Source of the DNA: Impatiens glandulifera
Taxonomy: Eukaryota; Streptophyta; Magnoliopsida; Ericales; Balsaminaceae
Length of the DNA: 64,000 nucleotides
Reading direction: 5' to 3'
NCBI RefSeq assembly: GCF_907164915.1
Contig: NC_061866.1
Location: forward strand, 46,679,370 to 46,743,369
A program made the translations under genes and the position numbers. Shown piece by piece: positions 32,694-46,491 of this stretch; the stretch's first letter is position 1; each line of letters starts with the position of its first letter. Below the pieces are notes generated by a model. It searched no databases. It was not told the origin of the DNA and saw only the letters and a program-made list of their open reading frames with translations.

Positions 32694-33659
32694 CATTAAT
32701 AAATAATGAATGTGAGGAGCACGATAACACATGCAAACATGACACAATATTGCTGGCCAATTTGAAGACACCAGATTTGTATGTATAGTTTAATAATAGG
32801 ATTAAATATTACAACTATTAATTAATAAGATCGATCGTGTATTTTTAAATAGATTAACTAATATAGTAATAACATGTTACATGATGGTCAGTGTGTGTGT
32901 ATATGGCTCATATTATCTTCATCTCTTTTTTTTTATAAATTAAATTTTTACTCAACATAATTAATGTTACTAGAAATAAATAAACAACTAAAAAACAGAG
33001 CAATAACATAAATTTAATCAAATAAAAAGTTCATTAAGACAGCTCTAATTTTTCAAATAAAAAGTCCATTGAGACAACTCTAATTATAAGAAAAAAAAAA
33101 TCAATGTACCATGTTTAATTTCATAATTATTAAGGAATGACTATAATAATTGTGATGTCAATGTAATTCAAGATGATGTAGACGAGGGTGGTTTGTTTAA
33201 GCTGACAAAAACAATAAAAATACAAACACAGATTTAAAATCTCGAGTTGATTCTTAAAATTTTATAATTAGTTACGTGGGGGAGTTTTTCTCCTAAACTA
33301 TTAAAATACCTTTTATAATTTCAATTTCAGCCCATTAATTTGGTTTGTTTTTATCGTGATAATTACACAAATTAAATTATCAAATTTATATTGAATTTTG
33401 GAAAAAGACAGATAATAAATTGTTTTTCAATAATAAGATTTTCAAGTGTTCAAATATATTAGTGACAAAGTGACTTTCCTAGTTTTGTCAATCCCCTGTT
33501 TTCCAAAAGAAATGATAATACTATTTTCTTCTACGATAAGATAATATAAGAGGTTTAACACACCTTAACTATTTTATTTTATTTTGCTAGCAATTGAATA
33601 AATGAAGAATGAGACAATCAGAAATTGCAAAAAACATAATATTGGTCGCGTTCAAGGCT

Positions 33660-34241
33660 TCAAACCCTCTTCTTTATAGCTGTAGCTATTGCAGACGTGC
33701 CGCCGAAACAAGGCAGCAGCCCCCTGAGAATGGCTAAAATGGAGAAAGCCAAGAAAGGGTAGTACGCCAATTGCATCTTCACACTTCCTTTTCCTGATAG
33801 ATAAATATCTGCCAATATAGGTATCTACAATGCAACAACAAAGATCTAACATATTATATATGGTTGATCTATATTCTAGAATAAGTAAGAAAAGGAGATG
33901 GGGATCTAGTCATTTACTATTGAAGTGAAGACACCGACGCCTTGGATCAAAGAGGTTGTTGAAAACCAAGATTTGCCGGCAAGAATAGCATAGATGTTGA
34001 GAATGGAAAGTGGCCAGACAATTAGAATATCAAACCATGTTAACCCTACGAAGAAATGTGGTTTCTCTACAACAAGATAATCCCCAACTAGATTAATGTA
34101 AAAATTCTTCACATCCACCACAAATTTTGGTATCAATTCCTTTGGCAAAATGTAATCGGCATCGAGGATGGGCGTAGTTAGGACAAAAGTCAGGAAGAAA
34201 AAGAACAACAATGCATCAACAACCTTCTTCCCACAACCCAT
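33660..34241 (-). CDS. TMEM97/sigma-2-receptor-like protein, copy C
   Basis: Exon 1 (34241-33918, 108 codons) and exon 2 (33824-33660, 54 codons plus stop) around a 93-nt GT-AG intron; 162 residues, frame intact. It is the functional-looking paralogue of pseudogene A: both read PILDADYILPKELIPKFVVD. Pocket acids Asp27, Asp54 and Asp71 are kept. Exon 1 ends TSI rather than the TSM of the other copies, from a G-to-A change just before the donor. The tail ends IKKRV, again KKxx. It is the ORF with the most complete duplicate elsewhere in the window, so recent unequal exchange or segmental copying is likely. Expected role: ER membrane sterol-related protein; no direct evidence for the substrate. 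Confidence 0.9.
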
Positions 34242-34384
34242 TATCTATTTTCACTAATTATCCTAGATCTATTGTCAAGCCATTCATAGTCACTATATTA
34301 TATATATCAAACTTTATGGGATATTTTGTGGTTGTGTTTTAACCACACATTCTTCTTCTCGTGGACCACTTTACAAAAATAAAC

Positions 34385-34423
34385 TTATTTATGGGAGTGA
34401 TCTGTTCAAGACTTAAACAAATG
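34385..34423 (-). promoter_or_regulatory. Conserved upstream block of the TMEM97 copies (C)
   Basis: TTATTTATGGGAGTGATC then TGTTCAAGACTTAAACAAATG, identical to copy B's block but about 145-180 bp upstream of the ATG. Confidence 0.5.
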
Positions 34424-34853
34424 AAAAATAATAAAAGTTAGCAGCACGAACAAGAAACAAATATATATGGCCAATTTCAAGATCCTAATAGTGTATTTTT
34501 AAATAGATTAACTTGTAACACGATGTTGAGTGTACGGCTCACATTATCTTTATCTCTTTTTCATTTTAAATTAAATTTATTTTAAAATATCACATATAGT
34601 CAACATATATAAATAAATAAAGAACTAATAAGTACAGCAATAAATAAATTTAATCAAATAAAAAGTAGGCAACTCTAAATTTTCAAATAAAAAGTCAATT
34701 AAGGCAACTCTAATTGAAAAAAAAAACAAATGTACCATGCTCAATTTCATAATTATTAAGGATCATTATAGTAAATAAAGATACAGCCTTTAATAGAAAA
34801 AGAAAAAGAAAAAGGTGAAATTATCAACACATATGTTTACATTGTATCTGAAA

Positions 34854-35745
34854 TCTATCTATATATAATGATGCTTAATTTTTAAAGTGTCCGGATTGCC
34901 GGGTCGAGAGCTGTGGTTAATTTGGATATTTATGTGAGAGTAAATGGATACTTGGGTCGGATTGTGGGTTAACCCGCCCATAAACTTAAAACGGTTAAAA
35001 ATAAATTTAAAAATGTTATTTTTAGGTTTCGAACTTGCAACCTAACAAAACAAGTACAACCTTATAACCAACTAGGCTAACAACACTTTATATTTAAAAT
35101 TCAACACCAAATTTGATGAACGCGAGACATTTTAACAATAAAAGTTCAAAATTTTAACTAACTAATCTATATATATATATAATGATGCTTAATTTTTAAA
35201 GTGTCTGGATTGTCGGGTCGAGAGTTGTGGTTAATTTGGATATTTATGTGAGAGTAAATGGATACTTGGGTCGGATTGTGGGTTGACCCGCCCATAAACT
35301 TAAAACGGTTAAAAATAAATTTAAAAATGTTATTTGTAGGTTTCGAACTTGCAACCTAACAAAACAAGTATAACCTTTAACCAAATGTGATTCAGATGTG
35401 GTTTGTCGAGGGATAATAGACCGGTATCATTTGAAAGTGGTTAAAGAAATATGAATCAAATATTTAATTGACCAAAGTGTGAGGTCACGATGCTAATTAT
35501 TAAAAAAATATGAATCAAATATTTGATTGACAAAGTGAAAGTGTAAAGTCACGAAATGAGAGATTCATTCCAAAAAAATATGTGAGGAAACATGTGAGAA
35601 AATAAGTTGTTTTATCGAAGTGAATAAAATGTGAAATGAGAGCGTTATATTTTTTATTTTAATAATTTTAAACATTGAATAAATATTATTATAATTTATT
35701 TTATTTATTTTATTTTTATCTTTATCCGCACGGAAATTTTTCTAG
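34854..35745 (+). mobile_element. Non-autonomous Helitron (892 bp) with preserved empty site
   Basis: 5' end TCTATCTATATATAATGATG, 3' end TTTATCCGCACGG then AAATTTTTCTAG: the TC...CTAG termini with a small CCG/CGG stem expected of Helitrons. Host flanks TATCTGAAA and TTCTAACATAATGTTATTTT join to give the uninterrupted sequence at about 8844-8874 in duplicate A (TATCTGAAATTCAACATATTG), so insertion was between A and T without duplication, as for Helitrons. A second 5' segment starts at 35167 within it. No Rep/helicase gene. Confidence 0.85.
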
Positions 35746-36199
35746 TTCTAACATAATGTTATTTTGAGAGATTGATGTTAAAGAATACATTCTTGATTAT
35801 AATATATAGTAACACAATTTTTAAACAAGGGATAAGAGACATGTGAAAGTATGATGTCGAATTTATTAGTTGTTTGACGAGCATTTGAAAGTGTGAGGTC
35901 ACGAGATTGAGGTCGGATGGTGGATGGTTTATTAACTAAGGGGATAAATAAACATATATAAAAGTGTGAATCACAAAATGATGGTCAAATGGGGGTAGTG
36001 GTTGATTTACAAGTGTGTGATCAATTGGTATTGATATTGGTATTGATAAAATAATTGTCTAAGATTAGCGGTGGTTTGCCAAATGTATAAAGAGACTTAA
36101 GAAGATTTGTGATTAGGCTCAATTGGGGATTATTAAAAAGAAATCTAAATAAGTGCTTTTTAAATTTATATTATTTTTTATTTTTGATATTTAATAAAT

Positions 36200-36950
36200 T
36201 TTAAAATATATGTTAATATTATATTTTGAATTTAATTTAATTTTTAAAAATTAAATATTATTTAAATTTAATTAATTTATAAATAAATAATATTTTATTT
36301 ATACTTTTGCTCATGAAATACATATACTAGTAAATAATTATATTACGCATTAATTAAAATATTAAAATATTATTTATTTTTTAAATTATTATTTTATTAT
36401 TATATAATAATACCATTTAAGTATTTTTATAAAAAAATCTCAAAATTATTACAAATTATTACTTTTTCTTTTTCTTTTTTTTTTCTTTTTTTTTTTTAAT
36501 TATTACATCATGTATGCCTTGATTATATATGGTAGTAGAATCATTTATGGAACCGGAATTATTGTTAGCTGGTGGGAGGTAAGTTAACCTCCTTTCAAAC
36601 TTGAGATTGTTTGATATTGTTTATTTTATATTTAAAGTTCAATATTTTTTTATTTCAGTTCATAAATTCACAATCTTTTTATCTATTAAAATATAATTTA
36701 TTTAATATATTTTCTCTCATATAAGATCATTTTATTGTAAAGATACTCTTACAGTGCAGACCACTTTATTTGGTTGATTATTTTCCCACAATTTGTATTT
36801 TATAGATATGTTTATTATTATGCAATAATTTTGTATAAATGATGATGCATTAAAGTTTTACAAAAGTGAAAAAGAAACATCTAAATCCCGAAATTGCAAG
36901 TAATAATGAACTAGCTTAGGTCAAATTGGTTTGCCTTCTTCAGTCAATTC
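36200..36950. other. AT-rich intergenic spacer
   Basis: No gene. A pyrimidine-rich run lies near 36465-36498. 3' flank of copy D begins near 36880. Confidence 0.5.
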
Positions 36951-36954
36951 TACT

Positions 36955-37559
36955 TCAAGCCCTCTTCTTTTTAGCAGGAAGATTCCTTCTACCGCCGGCG
37001 CCAGACGCAGCGTCGCCGGAGCAAGCCAACAGTCCCCGGAGAATGGCTAAAACGGCAAACCCAGTAAAAGGATAGTAAACCATCTGCAACTTCTCATTTA
37101 CCTTTCCTGAATAGTGCATATCCGCCATTATTGCTCCCTATAATGAAAAAGAAACAATATTTAACATTTAAACAATCTCTATGACTGATTTTGAAAAGTA
37201 ACAAACATAGTATGTATAATGTATTAGTGTATTACCATTGAAGTGAAGACAGTAACCCCTTGGATCAAACAGGTTGTTGAAAACCAGGACTTGCCACCAG
37301 CAATTGCGAAGAGATTGATGATGGAAAGTGGCCAGACAACAAAAATCTCGATCCAGGTTAGTCCGATGAAGAAAGCGGGTTTGTCTAAAACAAGATAATC
37401 CCCAACTTGATTAGCGTAAGTATGTTTCAGATCGACCAGAAGTTTTGGATATAGTTTCTCTGGCAATGCGGATTGAGAATCGAAGAGGGGCACAACCACG
37501 GTTAAGGTTAAGAAGAAGATGAACAGAACTGAATCTACAAGTTTCTTTCCACAACCCAT
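36955..37559 (-). CDS. TMEM97/sigma-2-receptor-like protein, copy D
   Basis: Exon 1 (37559-37236, 108 codons) and exon 2 (37137-36955, 60 codons plus stop) around a 98-nt GT-AG intron; 168 residues, intact. It founds the D/E/F subgroup (MGCGKKLVDSVLF, SQSALPE). Pocket acids are kept: LFDSQS Asp27, VGDYLV Asp54, WIEIF Glu71, the last being Glu as in animal TMEM97. The tail is longer and Gly/Ala-rich (GDAASGAGGRRN) before KKKRA, a KKxx ER-retrieval motif. Probably functional. Confidence 0.92.
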
Positions 37560-37609
37560 TATGTGCTCTGTTTGATTGTTCGATCTAATGGGGAAGCCAT
37601 TGATGGGTT

Positions 37610-37652
37610 ATTTATGGGAGTGATGATGATCTGTTCAAGAATTAAAGAAATG
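37610..37652 (-). promoter_or_regulatory. Conserved upstream block of the TMEM97 copies (D)
   Basis: TTATTTATGGGAGTGATGATG then ATCTGTTCAAGAATTAAAG; 50-95 bp upstream of the ATG. A second shared block further upstream (37686-37745: AGCACGATCTC, ACACATGCAAAC, CCAATTTCAAGACAGCA) is also seen near copies E and F. Confidence 0.5.
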
Positions 37653-37977
37653 GAAAATAATAATGGTGGATTTAGAATTATGTGAGTAGCACGATCTCCA
37701 AAGAACACATGCAAACGTGACAATGTCCAATTTCAAGACAGCAGATTCGTTTTTTTGTTTTTGTTTTTTTTACCCTTGGTGGGTTGGAGATCGTTGTTTG
37801 ACTAATTAGTTTAATTGATAAAATATTGAAATTTCTGAATTCACTATTAATTAATGATGGATCAAGAATAACAAATTCAAATTTTAAGTTTGATCTCACT
37901 AATAGCTTGTTTAATGTTGTTTAATTGTATAGAAGTATTTATGTTCATTATATTTTCATATTTAATTATGTCCAACA

Positions 37978-38353
37978 AAATAGTCCACCGATAAGAGTCG
38001 GTCTAAAAAAACAAAATGTCACGACTTTCACGGGTTCGATTATAACTTGAAGCGTTTTGAGTTGAAACGTGAGTTAGTGGATGTTCTCCTTAATTTAAAA
38101 AATAAAAATTCATACAATTTTTCTTTTAGATTATTTTTTAATTTCTTGCAATTTTGTTAAACATGATCAAATCCAGTGATAAAAGTCGGTCTTAAAAAAC
38201 TAAAATGTCACGGATTCGATTTCAACTGAAAACGTATTGAAATGAAACGAGAGTCATGACTTTCGAGTGGTGTTCTTCTTAATTCAAAAAATAAAAATTC
38301 ATACAACTTTTCTTTAGATTTTTTTTTAAATTTCTTGCAATTTTGTTAAATGT
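37978..38353. repeat. 188-bp direct tandem duplication
   Basis: Two diverged units (37978 and 38166) each run from GATAAGAGTCGGTC/GATAAAAGTCGGTC to TTTCTTGCAATTTTGTTAAA. A third related fragment is at about 59755-59870. The GTCGGTC...GGGTTCGATT arrangement (near 37996 and 38033) faintly resembles tRNA A and B boxes, so a SINE origin is possible but unproven. Confidence 0.6.
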
Positions 38354-38572
38354 GTTCATGGTCAATGCAAAACAAAATAAGACTAAATGATCAGACATCT
38401 TTTATTACTTAATCCTGACCAGCCAAACAAAATAAGATGATTCAAAAAAGATAATTTCTTCAATTATTGATTATATTATACATCTTTTTTGCTAAGAATT
38501 TCAATTATTGGTTCAAGATAACATCTAAAATCAGAAATTGCAAGTAATTATTGGTTGAAATCTTCTTCTCCT

Positions 38573-39189
38573 TCAAGTCCTCTTCTTTTCAGCAGCAGGG
38601 GTTCCAACTGCTGGTCCAAAAGGGCCGCCGGGGAAATCCAGCAGCCCCCGCAGAATGGCTAAAACTGAAAAACCCATAAAAGGGTAGTAAACAATCTGCA
38701 TCTGTATCTTCTCTTTGTCTTTTCCTGTTATTGTCATATCTGACATTATAGATATCTGCAATGAAGAAAGAAATAATCTTTTTAATGTTGGATTGATCAA
38801 ACTAGAGTAACAAAATAACTTGGATCCAAAGAAGATGTGCCAGCCCAGATCTCATTATGGTGATGAAAAGTGAAAACATAACGTATTAATTAGTGTATTA
38901 CCATTAAAACGAAGATGGTGACACCTAGGCTCAAACAGGCTGTTCGAAACCAGGATTTGCTGCAAACAATAGCAAAGAGGTTTAAGATACAAAGTGACCA
39001 GACTACAGGAATCTCTTTCAGGATTAGCCCAATGAAGATTGGGGTCTTCTCTAAAACAAGGTAGTTGGGAACTTTCGGAAACAATTGCTCCGGCAAGGCG
39101 GATTGGAAAGAAATTAGGGGCATAACCACGGCCAAGATCAAGCAGAAGACGAACAACACTGAATCTACAAGCTTCTTCCCACAACCCAT
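38573..39189 (-). CDS. TMEM97/sigma-2-receptor-like protein, copy E, diverged
   Basis: Exon 1 (39189-38902, 96 codons) and exon 2 (38755-38573, 60 codons plus stop) around a 146-nt GT-AG intron; 156 residues, frame open. Exon 1 has an in-frame 36-bp deletion removing the LVDLKHTYANQV-type stretch (now FPKVPNYLVLEK). Both conserved Asp are lost: Asp27 is Ser (PLISFQS) and the GDYLV Asp is Asn. Other oddities: WSLCILNLFA in place of WPL, VLM in place of TSM. The tail AEKKRT keeps KKxx. Its upstream region has lost the ATTTATGGGAGTGAT block. Either a decaying gene or one with altered function. Confidence 0.82.
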
Positions 39190-39626
39190 TATGTGGTCAT
39201 TGACGAGTATGGAAGTTATTGATGAGAATTCAACAAACGGAATATAATAATGGTGGATTTAGAATTATCTGAGCAGAACTATCTGTGTTTACACATGCAA
39301 ACTTGTCAATGCCCAATTTCAAGACAGCAACTATATTTTAATAAACCTTTTGAATTGGTAAAACCTGGAACTAGATTTGCACTTAGTTTGCCACATTAGT
39401 TTGAATGCCTACAAATAAATTGGGAACTAAAACCCACCAAAAACAACAGAATGAAGCAAAAGACACAAGAATCATACTCATATCATCATATAATGGGGAT
39501 CATTATGAAACAAAAGACACAAGATGACTTTTGAAGTAAAAAATCAATCGTTGTTTCTTCTGAAAATAATTCAATTGGTGTGTAAATAACATTAAAAAAA
39601 GAAGAAAAAACTAAGAACACCTGTGA
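39190..39626. other. Spacer between TMEM97 copy E and APO4
   Basis: Holds the 5' flank of copy E (with ACACATGCAAACTTG and CCCAATTTCAAGACAGCA shared with D and F) and the 3' flank of APO4. No gene. Confidence 0.6.
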
Positions 39627-41020
39627 CTACGATTGAAATGGTACAGACACGCCTCGAACTTTCATCATACAAAAGTACTTTTTAGGCAAATGAATACCAG
39701 CTTTCGAGCAAATATCCACCACCACAGGAGCATGCCCATAAAAATCCCTTCTTTCATCCAAGAGAACAGGAGGATCGTGATCGCGTCTGCTCCACGAAAT
39801 CTTAGGAGGCACCAAATCGTCAACCACTGCCCTCTTCCAAAAGTGGGGCCCACGCCAACTCTCGTACGCAAACACTCCACACATCCGAGCTTTATGCCCC
39901 GAAGGCCCCACGTGCACCTCGGAACAGTGGCTACAAACTCTCGCAGGATAAACCATCAACAACTTTTGTACTCCAGTTCGAAGAACCTCCCAAGCATTCA
40001 ACGTTCCATTCGCTATCTCCCAAACTTTGGATTTCGATAGAGAGTCCGCAGAAGTGTCAATAATTTCAACATCTTTACCCTTTAGAGTTTCATCGTCTAG
40101 ACTAACACCTGCCTGCCAACATAACTCGGCAATTGCAGGAATACGATCAAAGTCAAATCTTTGATCATGTCTGATTATGTCTTGGGACATGTTTTGAAGG
40201 TGATATGTTTCGACAGGGACAATTATATCGTTGAGTTTGCTTGGAATCCATTCGTGGACTTGGTTTTTGGCTCGGTGCCTACATCCCCAGCAAGTCTTAA
40301 TCGAATGTCCTTGTGGACCGACATGCACTTCCGGACAGAACCTACAAATGTCAAGGATCATAAGCCTTTTGATGCAACAGACAAGCTTTGATTCAATATA
40401 TGACTCATTACTGATGCAAAAGTGAAATGCAAACCATTTACAAGTTTCAAATTATATTATTCTACAAAAAAAACTGCATCTTTGAATCCAACACTGTCTT
40501 TGGTCACAACCTATAATCACAGTGAACTGTTTTATGCAAATAATCAACCAGCAATATATAAGTCATGAAACTTCTTGATAATATACATCATCTCACTAAG
40601 TCTATGGTTTAATAATCTATATGGTTAGATTTCACAATGAAGACAATCATGAAAAATATTGATAAGGGCTTGTTCCAAAAAGGGTTTCATAAAATTAAAA
40701 TAACCCAATTGGAACAAGCCCTAAAAATCAAAAAGGGGCGTGGGAGAGTGAGGAAAAAAGTACTTGCAGGCCCAAACAGGGATGACTTGCATAAGGATGG
40801 AAACGCCTTGAATGAGAAGAGCCCTGGCTTCAAGAACTTCACGTGCTAATGGAATCATGGCTTTGACTGGATAATCCTTGGATCTATCATTGATTCTCTT
40901 TAAAATCATTGGCTTCAATTTCTTGAAATCGATCTTCGAATTCGAACTGTATAATCGAGATAGTCTGACAAACCCTTCAGTAACTGCGGCATTCCAATAA
41001 CCCTTGTTCTTAAGAATCAT
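39627..41020 (-). CDS. APO4: APO protein 4, mitochondrial-type RNA-binding protein
   Basis: Exon 1 (41020-40764) and exon 2 (40341-39627) around a 422-nt GT-AG intron; 323 residues, close to the usual APO4 length. APO proteins bind organelle RNA and promote group II intron splicing; APO4 is the mitochondrial member. The N-terminus is Arg/Ser-rich and acid-free for the first 15 residues, fitting a mitochondrial presequence. Two APO repeats are seen, each with a zinc-type cysteine pair: CKFCPEVHVGPQGH at 85-98 with CWGC at 103-106, and CSHCSEVHVGPSGH at 222-235 with a Cys at 240. The first Cys pair is built across the exon junction (C-A-A|G). It separates TMEM97 copies E and F without being part of that family. 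Confidence 0.95.
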
Positions 41021-42273
41021 AGTCGCTAGATAAAGTTTACTTCCCAGCTAAGAACTTCACTTGAAACCATTCATCTCCTCAATTAGCCGCCACTCCCTTT
41101 CGATCAGGGGTTTGTGGTCGCTGAATCAAACTAACTAAACCTTAGATGGGTCGGGGTCTGTGGTGGTCTAGCCGGTCCGGGCAATCGGCGATCTTGGCGT
41201 TAGATCAGATCAGTTTCTAGGGCTTTCTTCTAGATTTCTCATAAAGGTGAGATTTTTTTTTAGTAGACAGAAAATTGAATATTGACTAATGAAAAGAGAA
41301 ATATTTAATATCAATAATTTATTATTTATAAAAAAAAAATTATAATAATATAACTTTTTAATATATTTTTTATAATGGTTTTATGGTAAATTTTTTTTTT
41401 TTAAAATATAATAACTCTTGGAATTTCTAAAACAAAGTTAAAAGTGCATACTTTTAAGTTTTAATATATAAAATAATGAATTTCAATTTCATTACTATTT
41501 AAACAAAATTTTAGAAAAATATTTTAAATTTAAGAAAGGAAAAAAAAATTAAAAAGAAATCAATTGTTTGAATAAGTGAAATGGGCCAAGGTCAAGTGTT
41601 CACAAATATGGACTGTGAAACCTTCTTTATTTTTTTTATCTTCAAAGAAAAATTAAATCATTCCTAAAAAAAATGAATATGACTTTTCTCATATGTTAGA
41701 AGAAAAATAATGTAATCTACTCAGGTGGTGGAAGTGAGTGAACTCATCGATATTCTTGAACATTTTCCGTTATGTTTAAGGCATTTCAGTGACCGTTATG
41801 TTTAAGGCATTTCAGTGACGCTCTGGTTCACTTTTTTTAATTGTTTTTGTCGTAATGGTATCTAAATTGCATTGAGGATCCACCATTATTAGATTGCAAA
41901 TAAAAACCGTATTTATTTAACGACAATAATAGTCTTAATTTTTTTTATGTTTTATGTTTTAGCTTTTTTTTCCTTTTTAAATACACCAGATTGAGCAGAT
42001 TTTTATTACCGTGGTTATTTCTTGTAATCACGGTAAAAACACCCTCTTTGTAATAACGATTTATATATATATTAGTCAATGTGTGGAATTAAAAAACGAT
42101 AATTTCATCAATTATTGATTATTACATATCTTTTTACTAAGAACTTCAATTATTGGTTCATGGATCGATTAAGAATAAGACAAATATAACATCTAAAATC
42201 ATAAATTGCATTTGCAATTTGCGAGTAATATTTAATTAGGTGACCTTGGTTGAACTTGAAATCTTCCTCCACT
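41021..42273. other. Spacer between APO4 and TMEM97 copy F
   Basis: The first 250 bp are GC-richer (GGTCGGGGTCTGTGG, near 41149) and probably hold the APO4 promoter and leader. At 41767-41818 a 26-bp unit (CCGTTATGTTTAAGGCATTT plus CAGTGA) is repeated twice exactly. The rest is AT-rich, with no gene. Confidence 0.55.
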
Positions 42274-42855
42274 TTAAGTCCTCTTCTTTTTAGCAGCAGG
42301 GATTCTAACCGCAGGACCACATGCGCTGCCGGGGCAAGCCAGCAGCCCCCGCAGAATGGCTAAAACGGAAAAACCCATGAAAGGGTAGTAAACCATCTGC
42401 ATCTTCTCTTTACCCTTTCCTGATATATGCATATCTGCCATTATAGGTAGCTGCAAGAAGATACAAATTAAGATTTTAAATTGATCTGTCTTAAATTGAC
42501 ATGAAAACAGATATATTAATCAGTGTATTACCATTGAAGTGAAGACAGTCACACCTAGGATCAAACAAGTTGTTCGAAACCAGGACTTTCCGCCAACAAT
42601 AGCAAAGAGGTTTAGGACACAAAGTGGCCAGACAAGAAGAATCTCATTCCAGATTAGCCCAACAAAGAATGCGGGCTTCTCTAAAACAAGATAATCCCCA
42701 ACTTCATTACCGTAAAGATACTTCAGATCCACCAGAACTTTCGGAAACAATTCCTCCGGCAATGCAGACTGGGAAGCAATTAAGGGCACAACCACGGCCA
42801 AGGTCAAGCAGAAGGCGAACGACACTGCATCTACAAGCTTCTTCCCACAACCCAT
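42274..42855 (-). CDS. TMEM97/sigma-2-receptor-like protein, copy F
   Basis: Exon 1 (42855-42532, 108 codons) and exon 2 (42450-42274, 58 codons plus stop) around an 81-nt GT-AG intron; 166 residues, intact. It is closest to D and E (SQSALPEELFPKVLVDLK). Asp54 (VGDYLV) and Glu71 (WNEIL) are present, but the Asp27 position is Ala (PLIASQS), as E has Ser there. It ends KKKRT, the KKxx ER-retrieval motif. It lies beyond APO4, so the array either formed around APO4 or was split by it. Confidence 0.9.
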
Positions 42856-43353
42856 TATGTGCTCTGTTTGACTGATCTTCGATCTACTGGGGAAGCCATT
42901 GATGAATTATTTATGGGAGTGATGATGATCTGTTCAAGACTTAAACAAATGGAAAATAATAATGGTGAATTTACAAATATGTGAGTAGCACGATCTCAAA
43001 GAACACATGCAAATATGCCAATGCCCAATTTCAAGACAGCAAGATCCTTTTACTTTAACCTAATATTTTATTGGATAATAAAACATTACAGCAACTAACA
43101 TAAATAAATAAGTTGTGTGTATTTTTTTAATATATTGTAATAACATGATGCTGGCTACACCTATAAAGTAGTGTCATGATATCTTCAAAACTATTTGGGT
43201 CTTGAAGATTATCATAAACTTAATTTATACAATATACAAAGATGTTATTTCCAAGTGGCAACAAAAGCTTAAATAATTTATTGGCTTCTGCAGTAAGCAT
43301 TTACTATTTGCATCCTAAACACCAGATTTTCTAGATCGAAAGAGAACCCAACC
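42856..43353. other. Promoter region of TMEM97 copy F and 3' flank of GLR
   Basis: Contains the conserved block at 42907-42951 (ATTATTTATGGGAGTGATG, then TGTTCAAGACTTAAACAAATG) and the second block AGCACGATCTC...ACACATGCAAAT...CCCAATTTCAAGACAGCA near 42986-43042. No gene. Confidence 0.55.

Positions 43354-46491
<3,138 letters not shown>

Larger units (their letters stand above)
33290..36200. repeat. Segmental duplicate C (paralogue of about 6230-10980)
   Basis: Matches the copy A block on both sides of the gene (see evidence there). It differs by the Helitron at 34854-35745 and by lack of the MITE, the exon insertion, the TA array and most of the hexamer. The hexamer seed is at 36020-36045: ATTGGT ATTGAT ATTGGT ATTGAT. 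Confidence 0.85.

Noticed and set aside
40161..40425. Plus-strand frames over APO4 exon 2
   Set aside because: Antisense shadows of the conserved APO coding exon.
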